64,000 bases of DNA, taken from IMG/VR virus record IMGVR_UViG_3300028920_000035, positions 1-64,000 of that record; one strand, 5' to 3'. The stretch's first letter is position 1. Each line of letters opens with the position of its first letter. This stretch comes from a virus. The notes beneath the pieces were generated by a model. It worked only from the letters and a program-made list of their open reading frames with translations. It was not told where the DNA came from and ran no database searches. Positions 7,784-16,972 of the stretch are shown one piece after another. The translations under genes and the position numbers were made by a program.

Positions 7784-8977
7784 GTGTACTACTACCTGAT
7801 CTCCAGTCTGAAGCGGCGCCTGATCCTGGAGCTACAGGACGTCTTCTCGCGGCATCCCGTCTACTCGAAGATCGTCCCCTACATTCAGAATCGGTACAGC
7901 TTCGAGGAGCGCCCCCAGCACGGCATTGTCGTCAAGGGTTCGAGCGCTAATAAGGTACAGTTGTCAGCTGACAACTTCATCGGAGAGATCCAAAGCCACG
8001 TCATGCTTGCCTATGTGGGCGGGCCTGCCTTTCCCTTGGAGTGGGTCCGTGAAGACCTCCAAGCCGTCAGCTTCAATGGCAATGCCATGCCGACTCCACC
8101 AGGGGTTTACTACATCGAAATCCTGGAAGCGCCCACCAACCCGAACGAGCCTGGGTACTACGCCATTGATCCTCTGCTCACACGGACGGCAGAGCCGCTT
8201 TTCCAGTTCCAGAGCGGCGTCGAAAGAGAGGCACAGCTTCAAGCGGTCCCGGTAGAAGGGACCCTCCGTATCTGGGAAAATGAGCGACGGCTTCTCCGAG
8301 AGGGGGTCGAGTATGTGGTGGATTATAGCACGGGCGCTGTGACCTTGACGGGGGACTTCTTTGCAGGCGCCACCCTTGTTGCTGACTACCGCACGGCAGC
8401 ACCCTCGGTCGGACCAGTGGCGTTTGGCTGGAACCAGTCCGATTTCACGACTTTGCCAGGCGTCGTTCTGGCGTTCGGCAAGCGAGCTCGGAAAGGGGAC
8501 AAGGTTGCCGTCGTCATCTACCCTGAGCGAGTTTCGACGGCGCTGGCCTATGGTGGCAAGTTCGAGGTTAGCTTTGACCTGGATGTCATCTCCCGCGACA
8601 CCAACCAGATGGAAGAGTTGGCGGACTTGACCGTCATGTACCTGTGGGGGGAGAAACGCCAGTATCTGGCCTTCGAGGGTATCGAGATTACTGACGTCAA
8701 CATGGGTGGTGAGGCCGAGGAAGTCGCCGATGAGACGGGCGATCTCTACTTCTACCAAGCGAGTCTTGGTGTTTCGATCCAGGCCGATTGGGAGATCCAT
8801 GTCCCGTTGCCGCTGACCATCAGCCGCATGGAGACGAATCCTGAAGACCCCTCCCCAGGTAGCTCGTGTGACCCTGGAGAGGACCCCTTCGGTCTTAAGC
8901 AAGTTGCTTCGTCGTTGTTCTATGCCACCCACCCCGTGGTGGCGGGTCGGAACAACTCGTTCGAGCGAATCGGATAA
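7784..8977 (+). CDS. tail terminator/completion-like protein (putative)
   Basis: A 397-residue protein starting at a GTG directly after the previous stop. The N-terminal helix (SLKRRLILELQDVFSRHP) is followed by a beta insert at about 150-215 with the turn LLREGVEYVVDYSTGAVTL, a phage beta-domain pattern seen again in other tail genes here. The C-terminal third (SFDLDVISRDTNQMEELAD, YLWGEKRQ, GLYF-like strands, then WEIHVPLPL) resembles tail terminator-type proteins that cap the tail tube. Position just before the sheath supports this. Family level is inference. Confidence 0.55.
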   Translation: MYYYLISSLKRRLILELQDVFSRHPVYSKIVPYIQNRYSFEERPQHGIVVKGSSANKVQLSADNFIGEIQSHVMLAYVGGPAFPLEWVREDLQAVSFNGNAMPTPPGVYYIEILEAPTNPNEPGYYAIDPLLTRTAEPLFQFQSGVEREAQLQAVPVEGTLRIWENERRLLREGVEYVVDYSTGAVTLTGDFFAGATLVADYRTAAPSVGPVAFGWNQSDFTTLPGVVLAFGKRARKGDKVAVVIYPERVSTALAYGGKFEVSFDLDVISRDTNQMEELADLTVMYLWGEKRQYLAFEGIEITDVNMGGEAEEVADETGDLYFYQASLGVSIQADWEIHVPLPLTISRMETNPEDPSPGSSCDPGEDPFGLKQVASSLFYATHPVVAGRNNSFERIG

Positions 8978-8994
8978 GGATAGAATGTGAAGCC

Positions 8995-9429
8995 ATGCCC
9001 AAGTACAGTTTTGAGTGCCCCAACTGCAAATTGACTTTCTCACGGATGCTCAAGGTGGGGGAGCACCCCGACCACCCGTGTCCTAAGTGCAAAGGGGCAG
9101 CTAAACGACACTGGCACGGGCAAGGAGTATCCTTCAATTTCCAGCCGACCCCGGGCACCGATCAAGGTAATAGCGGTGTCACTAAGGATGACTACCCGAC
9201 GGCGGACCACCTCGTGGGACGGACCGCCGATCAGCGGTGGGGCCACATCCGTGAACGAGACGCCGCCAAGGCAGAGTTGCGGCAGAAAACCGGGACCCAT
9301 GCCTTGCGTCGTCAAAACGGCCCCGGATTCATCGATTACACGAGCATGGACGAGGGGGCCCGCACTCGGCGACGGGAGACGGCCAGGGAAGCCCTGGCGG
9401 CCCAGGAGGCCGTCAATCAGGACTCGTGA
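8995..9429 (+). CDS. FmdB-type zinc ribbon protein
   Basis: A 144-residue protein beginning PKYSFECPNCKLTFSRML and continuing to HPCPKC, the two-CxxC zinc ribbon of the FmdB putative regulatory family at residues 1-40. The rest is basic and helical (RRRETAREALAAQEAV). The FmdB ribbon often starts small proteins of uncertain function, and in phages it sits among tail genes. A structural metal site is likely; a regulatory role cannot be shown. A TAGAAT sequence just before the start could be a -10 element but has no convincing partner. Confidence 0.75.
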   Translation: MPKYSFECPNCKLTFSRMLKVGEHPDHPCPKCKGAAKRHWHGQGVSFNFQPTPGTDQGNSGVTKDDYPTADHLVGRTADQRWGHIRERDAAKAELRQKTGTHALRRQNGPGFIDYTSMDEGARTRRRETAREALAAQEAVNQDS

Positions 9430-9568
9430 CGTACCCGTTGATAAAGAGCTTTTGCAGCTTCTTTGGGTGAGTTGAGGGCTCAGCATCCAGATGTAGATCG
9501 AATCCAAGCGCCCCTAGAAACGAATCCCGATCCAAAAACCCTAAGAAGAACCCGTAAAGGAGAGCACC
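9430..9568 (+). promoter_or_regulatory. untranslated leader before the sheath gene
   Basis: A 139-base gap, long for this region. It contains a weak hairpin near 9443-9464 (AAAGAGCT, short loop, AGCTTCTTT). It ends with AAAGGAG at 9556-9562, the best ribosome site in the first 10 kb, six bases before the GTG at 9569. It probably carries expression signals for the highly made sheath. No -35/-10 pair is convincing. Confidence 0.35.
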
Positions 9569-12500
9569 GTGGCTCTTGGACCTTTCGTCACCTACGTACC
9601 CCCTGGTGTCTACACCCGCACCCTGACCGAGGCCAATGTTGCTTCGTTGGTGTCCGGTCTGCGTATCCCCGTCTACATCGGGGTTGGCCAGGAGGAACTG
9701 GAGCAGCTCGATCTGGAGCTGGTACGCGGTTCGAGCGCCACGCTCGACCAGCAGATCAACAACGAGGACGTCAGTCAGCGCTTTGTGCTCGACGAGACAA
9801 ACCCTAGCAACCCAACGCTTGGGCCGACCGGTGGCACGGTCGCGAAGTTCCAAGTCCGGAACTTCCCCATCGTGGACGGGCAGGGGTTTGGTCGAACCAC
9901 GAATGATGTGCGGTCGGTCCTGGTCACGGTCGATGGTGTCGCCGTAGGAGTGGGGTCGGTCCAAGGCGCCCTGGGCATGGTGACGCTCCAGGTACCGCCG
10001 GCTGCGGGCGCAGACGTCCGCTGCACCTACTTCTTCCACCGTGGCGACACCTCGTTCACGGACGACGTGTCCGACCAGGTGACCCAGGAAACGGCAACGC
10101 TCACGACTCCGGCCGTAGCCGACTTCGTGTTCGTCTTGGGGACTACAGACGAGTTCATTCTCACGATCGATGGGACTGGGGTAGAAATCACCATCACCGA
10201 GGGGACCTACACGGCTACGGGTCTGAAGAGTCACATCGACTCCAAGGCGATCAGCGGGCTGGTCATCTATGTCGAGGCCGACGCCGAGGGCAACGACCAC
10301 CTCAAGTTCGAAGCGGCACAGAGCCTCGTCATTGGTGCTGGCAACGCCAACGGGGTATTGGGCTTCTCGCCCGGCGCCCAGACGAACCGCAACCGCAACT
10401 TCCGCGTCTTCCAGCGTCCTGTCGTGGACGGTACCGACGGCGGCATCACGACGACCGACACGACCAAGGTCGTCGCGGTCGTGAACGGGACCCAGGTCGT
10501 GGTTGAGGCTCTCGACGGCGTGAACGGCGTCGTGACCTTGCCCTTCGCCCCACCGCGTAACTCCACGGTATTCGTCCAGTATTGGGCCAACACATGGCAG
10601 GACACGTTTGACTACCTGCCCAACACGCTGGTCACGACGGTCATCCGCAGCGGTTTCGCGACGGGCCGCAACGACTACATCCAGGGTCAGGATTTCGTCA
10701 TCTCGAACCCGAGTCCGGACGTCTCCGTCATCCACTGGGGTGCCAGCGTCCAGGTCAGCAGCATTCTGCGGACCCCGGGCGCCGAGGTCTTCGATGACAC
10801 CCAGATTCTGCCGACCCTTGTCGACGATCGCCTCTACCTCACCGAGTGCACTCGCGTCGTGGACACGACAGTCGTTCCCGCGGTCCCCAGCACCAAGCAG
10901 TTCCTGCTCCCCCAGGTGCCGACGACTGGCAACGGTCGCGATACACCACTCGGGCAGACCTTGTACAACACGGTCTCCAACAGCCGCATCGGGCTCAACA
11001 CCAATCGTCCCGATCTCGTGGTGGCCTATGCCGGCCGTGACGTGAAGGACGCGACCTCCCGCAACGCGCTGACGGTGGTGGAGGTCAACGCCGACACCCG
11101 GCAGGTGACCTTCCGCGAGACGGTGCCCCCTGACCACAACGTGTACGCCACGTTCTGGTACAGCCGACTTGCTGACGATCAGTTCACCATGACCAACAAG
11201 GTCGCGGGTGCGGTCGGCACCGGCCAGTTTGAGGTCTTCTCGGGCAGCCAAAACCGCAATCTTCACCAGATCCGGTTTGGGACCAAGACGGGCTTGCCCG
11301 AGATTGTCCAGTGGCCACGTGGTGTCGAGGGCATCCCCGATGCGCACCACACGGGCGCGGGCACGCCGGTCAGCGAAGAGGTGACCGTGACCTTTGGGTC
11401 TGCTCTGGCCCAGAACGCCGTCTTCACGACGACGGGCGCTGGCCCTTGGAGCTTCTTCGCGGGCACCAGTGACCAGTTCCGCGTGACGGTCAATGGCACC
11501 GATTTCGACGTTGACCTCGACGTGGCGGTCCCGGGGCAGCTGATCTCTGACAAGATCGCGGTGGATGGCTCCGACCAGATCACCATCGTGTCCGGGGACA
11601 TCCTGGAGCTGACGATCGACGGCATCGACATCACAGTCGACTTGTCCGCGCTGGCGGGTACGCCCACCATCACGGCGGTCGTGGCTGCCATCAACGCTGC
11701 CATTGACGCTGATGCTGCCTTCATTGGTACGGCGCCGAACGACTTGGTGGGCTTCGTGCGCCTGGGCCCCGCGGGCTCCGACCACGTGATCACCATCGCG
11801 AGCCTCGAAGTTCCGGTGGCACTGCCCGACGGCTTCGACAACACCTCCGCGGTGTCGATCCGTCAGGGGACCGCAGAGGCCAAGCTCGGCTTCACGGCGT
11901 TCCAGTCGGCGAGCGGCACTCCGACAGCGACCAACAAGCCGGCGACGGTCCTTGGTACCGAGGCAGGCACGTTCAACATCACCCTCAACGCCACCGATAC
12001 CCTGGAAATCCGGGTCGACGGTATCGACTACACGGTCACACTCCCCCACGGCGCGGCTGTGACACCGGCTTCTGTCGTGGGCGCCATCAACGCTACCCCG
12101 GGCCTGACGGGCGTGGCCAGCTCGAACAGCAGCGGGCCCAACGCTGACAAGATTCGCCTCACCAGTCCGACCAACGGTGCCACGAGCCGTATCGGCATTC
12201 TGGGTGGGACAGCAAACGAGATCCTGGGTTTCATCCAGGGTGACGAAGCGGGCCAGACCTTGGTCGACATCGAAGAGGTCGTCAATGAGATCCTGGCGTT
12301 CACGGGCTTCGTAGCAGAAGGCATCGCCTATATAGCGGAGATCGATGGGGCCGAGTACCTCACCATCGAGTCGGCTACGGTGGGGGCCACGACTTCCAAT
12401 GTGTCGTTCCGTACGGGGACGTCGAGCGCGTTCAACTCGACCACCGGAACCGGAATCATAGCTAACACGAGCGGCGACAACGGCGAGGACGCCTATGACA

Positions 12501-13837
12501 ACTTCGTCGTTACGTCCAACAACGCTAACGGTTCCAGCGGTACGGGCGTTCCGGGCCAGACCTATGTGGATGCTACTACGGGCTTGACCTTCACGGTCCT
12601 TCCGAGTGTCACGGGTAGCTACACGAGTACGGGTGCCTTCACCCTGATCGTGAGCGAGACCTGGACCGTCAGCCCGGCGGTACCAAGCTACAGCGTGGGT
12701 GGCCTGGAGCTGATCGTGACCGACACCGTTGGTGTTGGCGTCAACGACTCAGCTCGACTCCAGACGTTCAACCCTGGTGGCCAGGAGCCGGCGGTTGGCG
12801 ACTTCTACTACGTCTCGTACCGCTACCTGAAGCAGGATTTCTCGACGCGCCTGTTCGCCCAGTTCAAGACCATCGAGGCCAACTACGGGCCACTGACGGG
12901 CGAGAACCGAGTGACCTTGGCGGGCTACCTTGCCATTCTCAATGGTGCGGTCTTGGTCGGCATTAAGCAGGTCCAGAAGGTGGTCAACACCAACCAGGCC
13001 AGCGACCAGGACTTCATCACCGCCATCGGCGAGCTGGCGACCCCACTGCCGGGCAACATCCGTCCGGACGTTATGGTGCCGTTGACGACCTCTCCGGCCG
13101 TCTTCCAGTACTTGATGCAGCACTGCGAGGTTCAGTCGGGCATCCGCTACCAGAGCGAGCGCATGGGCTTCATTGGGTTTGCGAGCGGCACCATCCCGAC
13201 CACGGCCCAGGCGGTGGCTCGAGGGCTGCTCTCCAACCGCATCGTGGCGAGCTACCCGGATGGAGGGGTGATCACCCTGACCAACGAGCTGAACGAGTCC
13301 TACGACCAGCTCGTGGATGGTACCTTCCTGGCAGCGGCTCTCAGCGGCTCGGCGGTTTCCCCTGCTGTGGACGTGGCGACGCCGTACACCCGCCGGATCA
13401 TCCAAGGCTTCTCCTCGCTCCAGCGAATCCTCGATCCCGTCGAATCCAATCAGACGGCGGTCGCGGGCATCACGCTGTTCGAGGACCTCGACCCTGTGAT
13501 TCGGGTCCGCCAGGGCCTGACCACGGACATGAGTTCAGTCCTGACCCGGCTGCCGACGATCACCCAGATCGCCGACTACGTGCAGCAGCAGTCGCGGGCC
13601 ACGCTCGATGTGTTCGTCGGGACCAAGTTCCTGTCGAGCCGCATCAACGAGGTTGAGACGTCGATGGCGTCTCTGATGAGGCAGCTTATCCAGGAAGAGA
13701 TCGTTGCGGCATTCACGGGTATCTCGGCAGAGATCGACGCCGAAGACCCGACGATCATGCGGGTTGAAGCCTTTTATCAGCCTATATTCCCGCTTTTGTA
13801 CATCGTGATCACGTTCAACCTGAGAGCAAGGATTTGA
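9569..13837 (+). CDS. contractile tail sheath protein
   Basis: A 1422-residue protein, more than twice T4 gp18 (659 aa). The GTG start has AAAGGAG six bases upstream. The N-terminus (VPPGVYTRTLTEANV, then LRIPVYIG) is the sheath-type start. The C-terminal 330 residues (FSTRLFAQFKTIEANYG, a helical YLAILNGAVLVGIKQV, then YQPIFPLLYIVITFNL) look like the conserved sheath core that forms the intersubunit mesh. Between them sit several beta modules. Three, at about 185-275, 630-780 and 805-895, share a VDG-type strand pattern, an AIN helix and a closing LGF. They resemble flagellin IN-type domains and probably decorate the sheath exterior. Confidence 0.85.
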   Translation: MALGPFVTYVPPGVYTRTLTEANVASLVSGLRIPVYIGVGQEELEQLDLELVRGSSATLDQQINNEDVSQRFVLDETNPSNPTLGPTGGTVAKFQVRNFPIVDGQGFGRTTNDVRSVLVTVDGVAVGVGSVQGALGMVTLQVPPAAGADVRCTYFFHRGDTSFTDDVSDQVTQETATLTTPAVADFVFVLGTTDEFILTIDGTGVEITITEGTYTATGLKSHIDSKAISGLVIYVEADAEGNDHLKFEAAQSLVIGAGNANGVLGFSPGAQTNRNRNFRVFQRPVVDGTDGGITTTDTTKVVAVVNGTQVVVEALDGVNGVVTLPFAPPRNSTVFVQYWANTWQDTFDYLPNTLVTTVIRSGFATGRNDYIQGQDFVISNPSPDVSVIHWGASVQVSSILRTPGAEVFDDTQILPTLVDDRLYLTECTRVVDTTVVPAVPSTKQFLLPQVPTTGNGRDTPLGQTLYNTVSNSRIGLNTNRPDLVVAYAGRDVKDATSRNALTVVEVNADTRQVTFRETVPPDHNVYATFWYSRLADDQFTMTNKVAGAVGTGQFEVFSGSQNRNLHQIRFGTKTGLPEIVQWPRGVEGIPDAHHTGAGTPVSEEVTVTFGSALAQNAVFTTTGAGPWSFFAGTSDQFRVTVNGTDFDVDLDVAVPGQLISDKIAVDGSDQITIVSGDILELTIDGIDITVDLSALAGTPTITAVVAAINAAIDADAAFIGTAPNDLVGFVRLGPAGSDHVITIASLEVPVALPDGFDNTSAVSIRQGTAEAKLGFTAFQSASGTPTATNKPATVLGTEAGTFNITLNATDTLEIRVDGIDYTVTLPHGAAVTPASVVGAINATPGLTGVASSNSSGPNADKIRLTSPTNGATSRIGILGGTANEILGFIQGDEAGQTLVDIEEVVNEILAFTGFVAEGIAYIAEIDGAEYLTIESATVGATTSNVSFRTGTSSAFNSTTGTGIIANTSGDNGEDAYDNFVVTSNNANGSSGTGVPGQTYVDATTGLTFTVLPSVTGSYTSTGAFTLIVSETWTVSPAVPSYSVGGLELIVTDTVGVGVNDSARLQTFNPGGQEPAVGDFYYVSYRYLKQDFSTRLFAQFKTIEANYGPLTGENRVTLAGYLAILNGAVLVGIKQVQKVVNTNQASDQDFITAIGELATPLPGNIRPDVMVPLTTSPAVFQYLMQHCEVQSGIRYQSERMGFIGFASGTIPTTAQAVARGLLSNRIVASYPDGGVITLTNELNESYDQLVDGTFLAAALSGSAVSPAVDVATPYTRRIIQGFSSLQRILDPVESNQTAVAGITLFEDLDPVIRVRQGLTTDMSSVLTRLPTITQIADYVQQQSRATLDVFVGTKFLSSRINEVETSMASLMRQLIQEEIVAAFTGISAEIDAEDPTIMRVEAFYQPIFPLLYIVITFNLRARI

Positions 13838-13847
13838 AAATCCTAGT

Positions 13848-13881
13848 GTTTTTGGCCTGACCTATGGGTCGGGCCAAAAAC
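13848..13881 (+). terminator. strong hairpin after the sheath gene
   Basis: A 15-bp stem with one G-T pair and a TATG loop: GTTTTTGGCCTGACC pairs with GGTCGGGCCAAAAAC. It begins 10 bases after the sheath stop. The 3' arm ends in A's and no U-run follows, so it is not a textbook intrinsic terminator. It may still act as a transcript end, processing or stability element separating sheath mRNA from the following gene. Confidence 0.5.
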
Positions 13882-13926
13882 GCGGCAGGCCAATAATTGT
13901 AGGGTCCCTGGGCCGTTTGGGGGTGT

Positions 13927-15978
13927 ATGCTCTTGAGCATGAACCGGTCCCAAGCTTTGGAAGCCTTCTCCACCGACGAGCCCTTCAAGGCTGTCGCAAA
14001 GCGGTTGGGTATGAGCCCCAACACGTTGCGGAGGTTGTGGAAGGAACGCTATGGGGAGGCCGCCTTCAAGGAACGAGGCTGCCGCATCCAGCAGCTGGGA
14101 GCCACAGCCTACGGGGCGCGGACCAAGGGTCGCGCAAAGGCGCGGACCCAGGTAGAGGTCCAATGCTCACAGTGTGGTAAACCCTTTCAGGTGACGAGGG
14201 GGCAGCGGGCGAAGGCCAGGCGTCTAGTCTGCCCTTCATGCTCGACGGCAGGCAAAGAGGTGTGCCCGGTGTGTAACCTTCACTGCGATGGGGCGAAGGG
14301 GTTGGCAACACACTTCCGCCACCAGGCAGAGGACCCCCCTCATCGAGAATGGCTCGCCGAGCGCGAGGCTGCCAAGTGGAAAGGCTTGACGGAGGGGCTG
14401 GACTATGTGACCTGCCGCGTGTGCGGGCTCAACGCCCACGCCTTGACGGGGCACCTGCGGGTACACCAGCTGACGGCTGAGGAGTACCGCGCGGACCACC
14501 CTGACGCCCTCGTCGTCGCGTCACGAGTCGAGGCACGGAGGCAGGCAGCCTTGGCCCCGATAGCGGCTGAGCGCGCCTATGGGTGGTCACGTGAGGACTT
14601 GCTGAAATTCTGTGACGAGCAGGGCAAGGTGATTGTCGCTGAGGCCGCCATGTACCTGAAGGCGGCCCCTTTGACGGTCTTGCACTACTGCCGGAGCCTT
14701 GGGCTGCCGACCCGGAACCGATTGGCGTGGCAGCGTGCGGTCCTCGACAAGGCTGCAAAGGTCTGGGGGGCCAAGTACCAGTGGGAGTGGTCAACGCCAG
14801 AGATCCGGAACCCCAACACGGGCAGGATGCTCAACTACGACGGCTACTTCCCTTCTCTGAACCTTCTGCTCGAAGCACATGGGGAGCAACACTTCCGCTA
14901 TTCCGAGGCATGGCACGGCTCGCTAGAAGCCTTCAGGACATCACGGCGCAGGGACGAGTTCAAGAAGGCTCGGGCCGAGGAGTTGGGCTATGGTTACAGG
15001 GTCGTCAAGTTCACCGACCCCTGGGACACTGACGAGTTCTGGGAGGCCCTCAAGCTGGGCACGCCCGAGCGCCCAGCGAATCTTGAGGACAAGGTATTCC
15101 ACATCTTGAGACAGGCGGGGTTCCCCCGCCCGGAGCCCAACGTTGCCGAGGCCAAGAAGGCTCTGACCAGGCTGGGATCGACACGTTGCTTCTTGGACGA
15201 CGACTTCCACGTGCGCCCGTACAGCATCGCGGGGACGGCCGCGTGTGCGTCTTTCTTCCCCAACCGCTACCATGCTCACTACCGGGGGGCGAAGAGCGCT
15301 TTTGAGGCATGGCATGATGACGAGGCATTGCGAAAGGCAATCCGGCTGCAATTGGACAGTGGCCATCCGACGACACCAGAGCGTGTGCTTCGGGCGCTGG
15401 TAATGCACCATCGGACGCCTTCGGTGTTTCGACCTGCGGTTGCTAAATACGTCTATCAGACCTACGCCCCCGGCGGTGTTGTGTGGGACCCCTGTGCGGG
15501 TTATGGTGGCCGGCTCATGGGGGCAGTGGCGGCGGGGGTCGAGAGGTATGTTGCAACCGAGGTCGAGCCCGAGACCATCGAGGGAAACCGCGCCTTGGCT
15601 CAGGCTTTAGGTGTCACTATGTGCGAGCTGCATCAGGAAGGAGCCGAGGGATTTGACCCTGGCCCAGTTGACCTTGTGTTCACGTCGCCTCCCTACCTCG
15701 ACTTGGAGGTCTACGGTTCAGCTTCTCAAGCTGACTGCTCTACGTGGGTCGACGAGTTTCTAGTCCCCGTTGTCCACCGCGCGGCTCAGCGCCTTTGGGC
15801 AGGAGGGCACCTGATCCTCAATCTGCCGTTCAAGCCAGTGCGAGGGCTTCGTTTGGACTTGGAAGCCAAGGCGCTCGCCGAGAGGGAGGGGCTGGTGGAG
15901 GAGCCGACCGTGTGGATGCCTGTCCGCGCCTTCAGGGGCCCCTTCAAGGCCGAACCTCTTCTGGTGTGGCGTCGCTAA
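13927..15978 (+). CDS. HTH/zinc-finger/EDxHD-like nuclease/DNA methyltransferase fusion
   Basis: A 683-residue protein with four parts. Residues about 10-45 are a helix-turn-helix (FKAVAKRLGMSPNTLRRLW). Residues 80-190 hold three zinc sites: CxxC(80/83) with CxxC(102/105); CPVC with a downstream His pair; and CRVCG with HLRVH followed by LTAEEYRADHP, a MucR-like finger. Residues 300-380 (NYDGYFPSLNLLLEAHGEQH, then RRRDEFKKARAEELGY and RVVKF) look like a Vsr/EDxHD-type nuclease as in phage homing endonucleases. Residues 505-683 are a SAM methyltransferase with WDPCAGYGGR and catalytic TSPPY at 585. It could be a homing nuclease, a one-chain restriction-modification enzyme or both. The insertion lies between sheath and tube genes. 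Confidence 0.8.
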   Translation: MLLSMNRSQALEAFSTDEPFKAVAKRLGMSPNTLRRLWKERYGEAAFKERGCRIQQLGATAYGARTKGRAKARTQVEVQCSQCGKPFQVTRGQRAKARRLVCPSCSTAGKEVCPVCNLHCDGAKGLATHFRHQAEDPPHREWLAEREAAKWKGLTEGLDYVTCRVCGLNAHALTGHLRVHQLTAEEYRADHPDALVVASRVEARRQAALAPIAAERAYGWSREDLLKFCDEQGKVIVAEAAMYLKAAPLTVLHYCRSLGLPTRNRLAWQRAVLDKAAKVWGAKYQWEWSTPEIRNPNTGRMLNYDGYFPSLNLLLEAHGEQHFRYSEAWHGSLEAFRTSRRRDEFKKARAEELGYGYRVVKFTDPWDTDEFWEALKLGTPERPANLEDKVFHILRQAGFPRPEPNVAEAKKALTRLGSTRCFLDDDFHVRPYSIAGTAACASFFPNRYHAHYRGAKSAFEAWHDDEALRKAIRLQLDSGHPTTPERVLRALVMHHRTPSVFRPAVAKYVYQTYAPGGVVWDPCAGYGGRLMGAVAAGVERYVATEVEPETIEGNRALAQALGVTMCELHQEGAEGFDPGPVDLVFTSPPYLDLEVYGSASQADCSTWVDEFLVPVVHRAAQRLWAGGHLILNLPFKPVRGLRLDLEAKALAEREGLVEEPTVWMPVRAFRGPFKAEPLLVWRR

Positions 15979-16038
15979 GGCACCTTTCCGTTTATCTTCC
16001 CGATGCCAAGGTTGCTCTGGTTTGGTGTATAGTGCTTT

Positions 16039-16710
16039 GTGGACCACCGACGCCTATTTGAGGATCTGTCTCGAACTCGAGCATTGGCTCGTAGCGATCG
16101 GGATTGTGCCCGAGAACGCGCTACCGCGGCTTACCATGCTGAAGTGGTCGACGAAGCACAAAAGGCGCGGCCACGATCTCGCCCCAAAGTTCGAGACATG
16201 GCGTGGGCTACCAAGATTCTGAGTTTGGAGAAAGTGCAGAAGATTCGCGAGCAGCATCGAATTTTCGCGGAGGAAGTGGGCGCTGTTTTCACACGTCGGA
16301 TTGAGCGTCTCGATCGGCTACTTTCTAAGGTGGCTGTTCGGGCGCCCGTGCGAGCAGGGGCATCTCCTTCTGTCCTGTACGTGGCTTGGGTGAGTACCTA
16401 CTCTAGTCAAGGATTTGGAGCGAATTCTTACGCACGTAATGCCGCAGAAGCCTATGCTGATGTCGCTCGGGGAGAGAACATTCCCGTTGAGGTGTCCCCT
16501 TCGAAGAAGGGTGGCGGCGACTACGAGGTTTTGGTTTGGGTGGAGAGCCCGTTAGATGTGGAGATTCTTCGACTCAAACCAGGGCCTAGTTTGCGCGAGC
16601 AGATTCGTCTATGCTGGGCACGTGGCGTCAACCCTCGAGTCTACAACCCTTACTTGCCGGTTGGGATCGAGGCTAAGCTGGGGATCGACTGCCAAGGTAG
16701 GTACCTGTAA
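16039..16710 (+). CDS. hypothetical protein
   Basis: A 223-residue protein from the GTG at 16039; an internal ATG at 16198 would give a shorter 170-residue form. The N-terminal half is charged and helical (Arg/Ala-rich, then EKVQKIREQHRIFAEEVG). The second half is mixed alpha/beta (VLYVAWVSTYSSQGFG, YEVLVWVESPLDVEIL). Codons use more A and T than neighbouring structural genes, which fits later acquisition. No family is recognised. It ends TAATG, sharing a base with the next start. Confidence 0.55.
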   Translation: MDHRRLFEDLSRTRALARSDRDCARERATAAYHAEVVDEAQKARPRSRPKVRDMAWATKILSLEKVQKIREQHRIFAEEVGAVFTRRIERLDRLLSKVAVRAPVRAGASPSVLYVAWVSTYSSQGFGANSYARNAAEAYADVARGENIPVEVSPSKKGGGDYEVLVWVESPLDVEILRLKPGPSLREQIRLCWARGVNPRVYNPYLPVGIEAKLGIDCQGRYL

Positions 16711-16904
16711 TGGACATCAAGTTTCAATGTGGTTCTGAAGAGGAGAGGCCGGGCACCGTGTTCTGCGCTACTTGCCGACGGTATGTGTATCAAGGGGAGT
16801 GTGGCGTAAAGGTTGAACAGGCGAGTGAGTTCGCGGCCATCACTGCAACCTTTCCGTGCTCCTTCCCAGAAGGGGTACTACCGCCAGCCGATCCGAAGGC
16901 CTAG
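16710..16904 (+). CDS. small Cys-rich protein
   Basis: A 64-residue protein whose ATG overlaps the previous stop (TAATG). Cysteines at FQCG, FCATC, GECG and FPCS could bind a zinc ion. Beyond coupling to the preceding unknown gene there is no clue to function. Confidence 0.55.
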   Translation: MDIKFQCGSEEERPGTVFCATCRRYVYQGECGVKVEQASEFAAITATFPCSFPEGVLPPADPKA

Positions 16905-16972
16905 CCGACCTCTCCGATAGCCTTTCTATGCTTCTGTAAAGGAAGCCTGGCATACATTTCGAAAGACAGACC

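Noticed and set aside
9413-12049. 878-codon open frame on the minus strand
   Set aside because: It is antisense to the sheath gene, has low-complexity Arg/Asp/Gly/Val content and no ribosome site. GC-rich coding DNA often leaves such frames open.
16010-16040. TATAGT as a promoter -10 box before the gene at 16039
   Set aside because: No -35 partner at the right distance, and transcription would start at or after the start codon.
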